Below are positions 60,256-64,000 of a stretch of 64,000 nucleotides of DNA, in pieces. The position numbers were made by a program, and so were the translations under genes. The DNA comes from Bacillota bacterium. GTDB taxonomy: Bacteria > Bacillota > Clostridia > Lachnospirales > Lachnospiraceae. The notes beneath the pieces were generated by a model, which saw nothing but the letters and a program-made list of their open reading frames with translations, was not told the DNA's origin and searched no databases. The stretch's first letter is position 1. The number at the start of each line of letters is the position of its first letter. The stretch lies in the NCBI GenBank assembly GCA_023407575.1, contig JAEYLX010000026.1, positions 1 through 64,000 of the forward strand, in the 5' to 3' direction.

Positions 60256-61581
60256 ATGGAAGTAGATTTAGACCCTGACCCTGATAAGATTTTAAGTCAG
60301 ATTATTATTTTGGTCGTATTAACAATGGTAAATGCATTTTTTGCTTGTGCCGAAATGGCAATGGTGTCTGCGAATAAGAGTAAAATTCGTAAGTTTGCAG
60401 AGGAAGGAAGTAAAAGTGCAAAACTGGTGCAGAAATTTTTGGAGGAACCGACAAAATTCCTATCAACCATACAGGTTGCAATTACATTAGCAGGATTTTT
60501 CTCGAGTGCATCTGCTGCTTCAGGTCTATCAAGACCATTAAGCGTTTGGCTAGAAGAACATAACATCCCTTATAGTGGTCAGATTTCACTGATTTCGATA
60601 ACATTGATTTTATCTTATTTTACGTTGGTATTGGGTGAACTAGTACCAAAAAAGGTTGCGATGCAAAAGCCGGAAGCTATTAGTATGTTTTGTGTCAAAC
60701 CAATCAAAGTAGTAGCTAAAATTGCATACCCGTTTATTAAACTTTTGACCTTTTCCACAAATATCGTAACGCGTCCTTTCGGCATTAAGGAAGGAAATCC
60801 AGAAGAAATTCTATCAAGAGAAGAACTAATTTCCCTGGTGAATGAAGGTCAAGCTCATGGTGTCTTGAATAAAAAAGAAAAAGAAATGATTAATTCCATA
60901 ATGGAATTTGATGAAAAGACAGCAAAAGAAATTATGACGCCTCGTATTAATGTATTTGCAATTGATTTAAATGCTCCTAAGGAAGAATACCTTGAGGATT
61001 TGTTAAATACTAAATTCACACGAATTCCAGTATACGAAGAAGACATTGATAATGTGGTTGGAATGATATATATAAAAGATTTTCTAAAAGATGCAGTAAA
61101 AAAGGGTCATAAAAATGTAGACCTTAGAAGTATTATGAAAAAGCCATATCTTGTTCCGGAAAGTAAAATTATCAAGGACTTATTTAGGGAACTGCAGGTT
61201 TCCAAAAAGCAAATAGCTATATTAATTGATGAATACGGTGGATTTGCTGGGATTGTTACCATGGAAGACTTGGTAGAAGAAGTAATGGGTGATATTGAAG
61301 ATGAGTATGATACTGCATCTTTTAAGGTAAAGAAACTGGATGATTCAACTTATCTAGTAGATGGTATGGCAACAATAGACGAGTTAAATATAAAACTTGA
61401 TCTTGATCTCTATTCCGAGAATTATGATACGATTTCTGGCTTTCTGATTGATCAACTAGGAACAATTCCTATGGAGAATGATAATCGAACAGTTGAATAT
61501 GAGAACCTTGTATTCAAGCTGGAGAGTGTTAAGAATAAAAGAATTGATAAAGTAAAGCTTTACATTGGAGAACCCAAATAA
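60256..61581 (+). CDS. CNNM/CorC-type membrane protein (hemolysin C family)
   Basis: 441 residues. A DUF21/CNNM membrane domain (about 10-185) with three to four helices, a pair of CBS domains (about 215-335, ITPRINVFAIDL-type IMTPRINVFAI) and a C-terminal CorC_HlyC domain (about 350-440). The family handles magnesium or cobalt efflux or senses the divalent-ion state. AAGGAGG lies six bases before the ATG. Single gene with its own terminator. Confidence 0.93.
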   Translation: MEVDLDPDPDKILSQIIILVVLTMVNAFFACAEMAMVSANKSKIRKFAEEGSKSAKLVQKFLEEPTKFLSTIQVAITLAGFFSSASAASGLSRPLSVWLEEHNIPYSGQISLISITLILSYFTLVLGELVPKKVAMQKPEAISMFCVKPIKVVAKIAYPFIKLLTFSTNIVTRPFGIKEGNPEEILSREELISLVNEGQAHGVLNKKEKEMINSIMEFDEKTAKEIMTPRINVFAIDLNAPKEEYLEDLLNTKFTRIPVYEEDIDNVVGMIYIKDFLKDAVKKGHKNVDLRSIMKKPYLVPESKIIKDLFRELQVSKKQIAILIDEYGGFAGIVTMEDLVEEVMGDIEDEYDTASFKVKKLDDSTYLVDGMATIDELNIKLDLDLYSENYDTISGFLIDQLGTIPMENDNRTVEYENLVFKLESVKNKRIDKVKLYIGEPK

Positions 61582-61592
61582 GAATAAGTTTA

Positions 61593-61632
61593 ACCACTGC
61601 GTTAGTTTCTAAGACTACGCAGTGGTTTTTCT
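61593..61632 (+). terminator. Terminator of the CNNM gene
   Basis: ACCACTGCGT (61593-61602) pairs with ACGCAGTGGT (61617-61626), then TTTTCT. Confidence 0.88.
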
Positions 61633-61720
61633 ATGTAAAGTTGCACGATAATTCATTTTTTGAATAAACTGAATTGAGAATATAGGATTCGAAGGATTCG
61701 TTGTATTTTAGGAGGTATTT

Positions 61721-63418
61721 ATGAACAATAATTACGACAAAGATCGTGCCGGAATACCCTATACCGACATAAATTGGTATGATGTGGTAGGTCAACCTTT
61801 CGGTACTGCTTCCTACTTTAATGCGATTGTATTTGGAGATGCTAATAATATTGTAGATACAAAAGGAGCCATGGCGGTAGGTGGTAATTTTACAAGTCCA
61901 CGAGGACTAAGCTTAGCCTATGGAAATGATGTAAAGCTTAAAGGAACAGGATACAGTCCAGATTTGGTAAGATTTTTAGTCGGTGGCAATGTTGCTATGC
62001 AGGGACCATTAGTAGTGATTGGGCATGTTGTTGGAGGCGGCAATTTCAGAGCTGCCAAGGGCAGTACCTATATGATAGGTAAAAATGGTCAGCCAGGTCA
62101 AGCGCAACAATTAACTGATTTATATCAGGCGGATGGAGGCAGCAAATATTGGAGGCTGAGTGACAGAGATACCCATTATGCTGTATCCAGCTATGATGTA
62201 CCAAGATTTATTCCAGCTAGTAGAATTAATGCTGATACGGCTAAGTTCTTTAGAGATGCAGAAGCAAGTGTAACAGATTTCTTTGAGTGTATCACAGATC
62301 TTGAGCCAAATGGTACTGTGACGGAACATTTTCATGAGTGGATTTTAAGAGGTAGTGATCCGCAACAAAATGTCTTCCTTATAGATGCCAGTCCAAATGG
62401 ACAACTGAACAAAGAAATTCGTTTTGAAATACCCGAAGGAAGTCTTGCAATTGTAAAATTCAGAACAGGAAATGATGCACATCTCCAATATGGACTTTGG
62501 GGTGCGGAAAGACTTGCTACACGAACCCTTTATGTGTTTGAAGATGCAGAGCATATCTATATGGAAGTTCCGGCAGCAATATGGGGAAGTGTTTTGGCAC
62601 CACATGCGATGTACCATGCGCATCAAACTGGTGGCAATATTAATGGTAATGCAGCACTTGGCAGTTTGGCAGTCAGTCCCACCAGTGGGTTTGAATTCCA
62701 CCTCTATCCATTTGTTGGCGGAGTGAAATGTGGAGAAGTAGCCCCAGCTCCGGCCCCAGCCCCAGCCCCAGCCCCGGCCCCTGCACCAAGACCAGCACCA
62801 ACTCCGACACCAAGACCAACTCCACCACCAGCGCCACGCCCAACCCCTGTGCCAACCCCGGCACCAGCACCAAGACCAACTCCGGCACCTCAACCAGCAC
62901 CACAACCGACACCTCAACCAGCACCACGGCCGACACCAAGACCAACTCCAAGACCAACTCCAAGACCGACACCAAGACCAACCCCTATGCCAGCACCAAG
63001 ACCAGAAACAAAGCCGGAGGTTATAGTTATACCACCAGCTCCGGAATGTCCTGTATGTCCAGAACCAATTACAAGAATAGAAATTAAACCGGTTCCAATT
63101 CCTATTCCAATTCCTATTCCAGAGGAAGAAGAATGTGAATTAACACAAATTACACCAGGACTTATCTTTGGGTGTATTTGGGGATGTAATGGCGGTCACA
63201 ATCATGAATGGGAAGTAAGCCTTTATAAGAATTGTGGAGAAAGAAGAGTATTGTTATATTGCATTAAAATATGCAATTGTGGATGCTTTGAATTTGAGGT
63301 TCCTTATGATGACTTCTATATTTTGAAGATCTGTCCAGTTGGACGTAGAAGATCAAATTGCAGACCGACGCTTACTTTAAAGAATGTAGGAGTGGCAAAT
63401 CTAGCGATAGAGTCTTAA
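61721..63418 (+). CDS. Choice-of-anchor-A domain protein with Pro-rich linker and Cys-rich end
   Basis: 565 residues without a signal peptide. Residues about 20-335 form a beta-rich choice-of-anchor-A domain (FNAIVFGDANNIVDTKGAMAVGGNF... SVLAPHA...NGNAALGSLAV). Residues about 340-430 are PAPAP/PRPTP repeats, then PIPIPIPIP. The last about 120 residues contain at least a dozen Cys (CPVCPEP, CIWGCNGGHNH, CIKICNCGCF, CPVGRRRSNC). Such a protein without a leader suggests a spore outer layer. AGGAGG sets the start. Confidence 0.8.
   Translation: MNNNYDKDRAGIPYTDINWYDVVGQPFGTASYFNAIVFGDANNIVDTKGAMAVGGNFTSPRGLSLAYGNDVKLKGTGYSPDLVRFLVGGNVAMQGPLVVIGHVVGGGNFRAAKGSTYMIGKNGQPGQAQQLTDLYQADGGSKYWRLSDRDTHYAVSSYDVPRFIPASRINADTAKFFRDAEASVTDFFECITDLEPNGTVTEHFHEWILRGSDPQQNVFLIDASPNGQLNKEIRFEIPEGSLAIVKFRTGNDAHLQYGLWGAERLATRTLYVFEDAEHIYMEVPAAIWGSVLAPHAMYHAHQTGGNINGNAALGSLAVSPTSGFEFHLYPFVGGVKCGEVAPAPAPAPAPAPAPAPRPAPTPTPRPTPPPAPRPTPVPTPAPAPRPTPAPQPAPQPTPQPAPRPTPRPTPRPTPRPTPRPTPMPAPRPETKPEVIVIPPAPECPVCPEPITRIEIKPVPIPIPIPIPEEEECELTQITPGLIFGCIWGCNGGHNHEWEVSLYKNCGERRVLLYCIKICNCGCFEFEVPYDDFYILKICPVGRRRSNCRPTLTLKNVGVANLAIES
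62739..63006 (+). repeat. Pro-rich in-frame repeats
   Basis: Six-base units (CCAGCC, CCAACT, CCAAGA) encode PA, PT and PR dipeptides. The reverse-strand open frame here is an artefact of the repeat. Confidence 0.9.
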
Positions 63419-63733
63419 GGTGTTGTTGACACATTCAAAATATCCTATAGGCTTTGTGAATATTGGAGCCAACGGATAAGAATTTATTATTTATAAGTAT
63501 GTGCTGATTAAAAAGTAAGAAAAGTAAGGGACGAAAGCGTTAATAAAACTTTCATCCCTTACTTTATAATAATTAATAGTATCAAAACGCCTGCAGGGCT
63601 GAACTGTTACAAATAAAATGGTCAAGCTATGGTTTAAGGATTGATTAGGAAGTGGATCAACGTTATAATAAATCTAATTGAAGTGTTATTTTATGCTATT
63701 ATATTAATTTGTAGGATGAGGAAGGAGTTTATT
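63419..63733. other. Gap between the anchor-A gene and the DJ-1 gene
   Basis: The only structure is a terminator (63521-63565). The rest is AT-rich leader ending with GAAGGAG before the next ATG. Confidence 0.55.
63521..63565 (+). terminator. Terminator of the choice-of-anchor-A gene
   Basis: AAAGTAAGGGA...CGAAAG pairs with CTTTC...ATCCCTTACTTT. Confidence 0.75.
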
Positions 63734-64000
63734 ATGTCTAAGGTATGTGTATTTTTAGCAAATGGTTTTGAAGAAATTGAAGCTTTAACAGTGGTGGACC
63801 TACTTCGTAGAGTGAAAATAGAAGTTAATACGGTATCGATTACAGGAGAGCAATATGTTAATGGTGCTCATCAAATTATAGTAAAAGCTGATGAAGTATT
63901 TGAACAAGTAGATTATGATAAGGTGGACATGCTGGTATTACCCGGTGGGATGCCAGGTACCAAGAACTTAGATGCTCATCTAGGATTAGAGCAAATGCTT
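63734..64000 (+). CDS. DJ-1/PfpI family protein, 5' part only
   Basis: The first 89 residues are in the window. VCVFLANGFEEIEALTVVDLLRR and the strand DMLVLPGGMPGTKNL mark the DJ-1/ThiJ/PfpI fold; the catalytic Cys should lie just past the window end. GAAGGAG precedes the ATG. Members are glyoxalase- or deglycase-like stress proteins. Confidence 0.88.
   Translation, partial: MSKVCVFLANGFEEIEALTVVDLLRRVKIEVNTVSITGEQYVNGAHQIIVKADEVFEQVDYDKVDMLVLPGGMPGTKNLDAHLGLEQML

Noticed and set aside
62345..63087. Trp/Cys-rich or Val/Leu-rich frames on both strands in the Pro-rich region
   Set aside because: They are frame shadows of the six-base repeat units.

Overview
The window looks like the chromosome of a low-GC, plant-polysaccharide-degrading Clostridia species (Lachnospiraceae; closest in style to Clostridium/Lachnoclostridium phytofermentans). 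The grounds are AT-rich sequence, strong GGAGG ribosome sites, secreted GH74-CBM3 and GH43 enzymes, and spore-former-type envelope genes. The species name is inference from gene content, not from a database search. Roughly 23 kb of host DNA surrounds a 41.1-kb prophage.

Left host region (1-15718): three tRNA genes (the first cut by the window edge), a secreted xyloglucanase with a CBM3, a small HAAS/DUF1700-type membrane protein, and a minus-strand pair. The pair is a secreted GH43 arabinanase followed by a thioredoxin-thioredoxin-DsbD/CcdA fusion protein. After these come an Asn/Ser-rich small protein, a rhodanese, a THUMP-type rRNA methyltransferase, an alpha/beta hydrolase, and a cell-wall amidase followed by rdgB and a YfcE-type phosphoesterase. 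A seven-gene tRNA operon (Pro, Gly, Arg, His, Gln, Lys, Leu) follows, driven by a perfect sigma-A promoter at 14646-14674.

Prophage (15719-56820): bounded by an exact 57-bp direct repeat made from the 3' part of tRNA-Leu(TAG), which stays intact at the left end. In order it carries a tyrosine integrase and CI-like repressor on the minus strand; a divergent early operon with two antirepressors and a DnaB-like helicase; a late regulator; an OLD-like ATPase/TOPRIM gene; terminase; SPP1-like portal; a MuF protein fused to a RelA/SpoT-like C-terminal domain; scaffold and capsid; connectors; and a PBSX/XkdK-type contractile tail with sheath, tube, frameshifted chaperone, tape measure, LysM, hub, baseplate and fibre genes. 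Holin and an NlpC/P60 endolysin follow. The right arm holds accessory genes of unknown function, several tiny DNA-binding proteins and a DUF6076 gene. The particle is therefore predicted to be a myovirus. All essential modules appear open, so it may be inducible.

Right junction and host region (56821-64000): the tRNA operon's own terminator now sits just beyond attR. About 1.4 kb further on a second, decayed tRNA-Leu copy with the same terminator marks an older duplication or integration scar. Then come an LCP (LytR-CpsA-Psr) protein, a CorC/CNNM-type membrane protein, a choice-of-anchor-A protein with a long Pro-rich linker and Cys-rich C-terminus, and the start of a DJ-1/PfpI protein.

The most interesting items are the MuF-RelA/SpoT fusion with a possible immunity gene right behind it, the OLD-like ATPase/TOPRIM moron, an uncharacterised four-gene cassette after the lysis genes, a textbook -1 frameshift site in the tail chaperone gene, a DUF2577 gene whose only well-placed start codon is ATA, and a repressor/operator switch with identical 16-bp palindromes.
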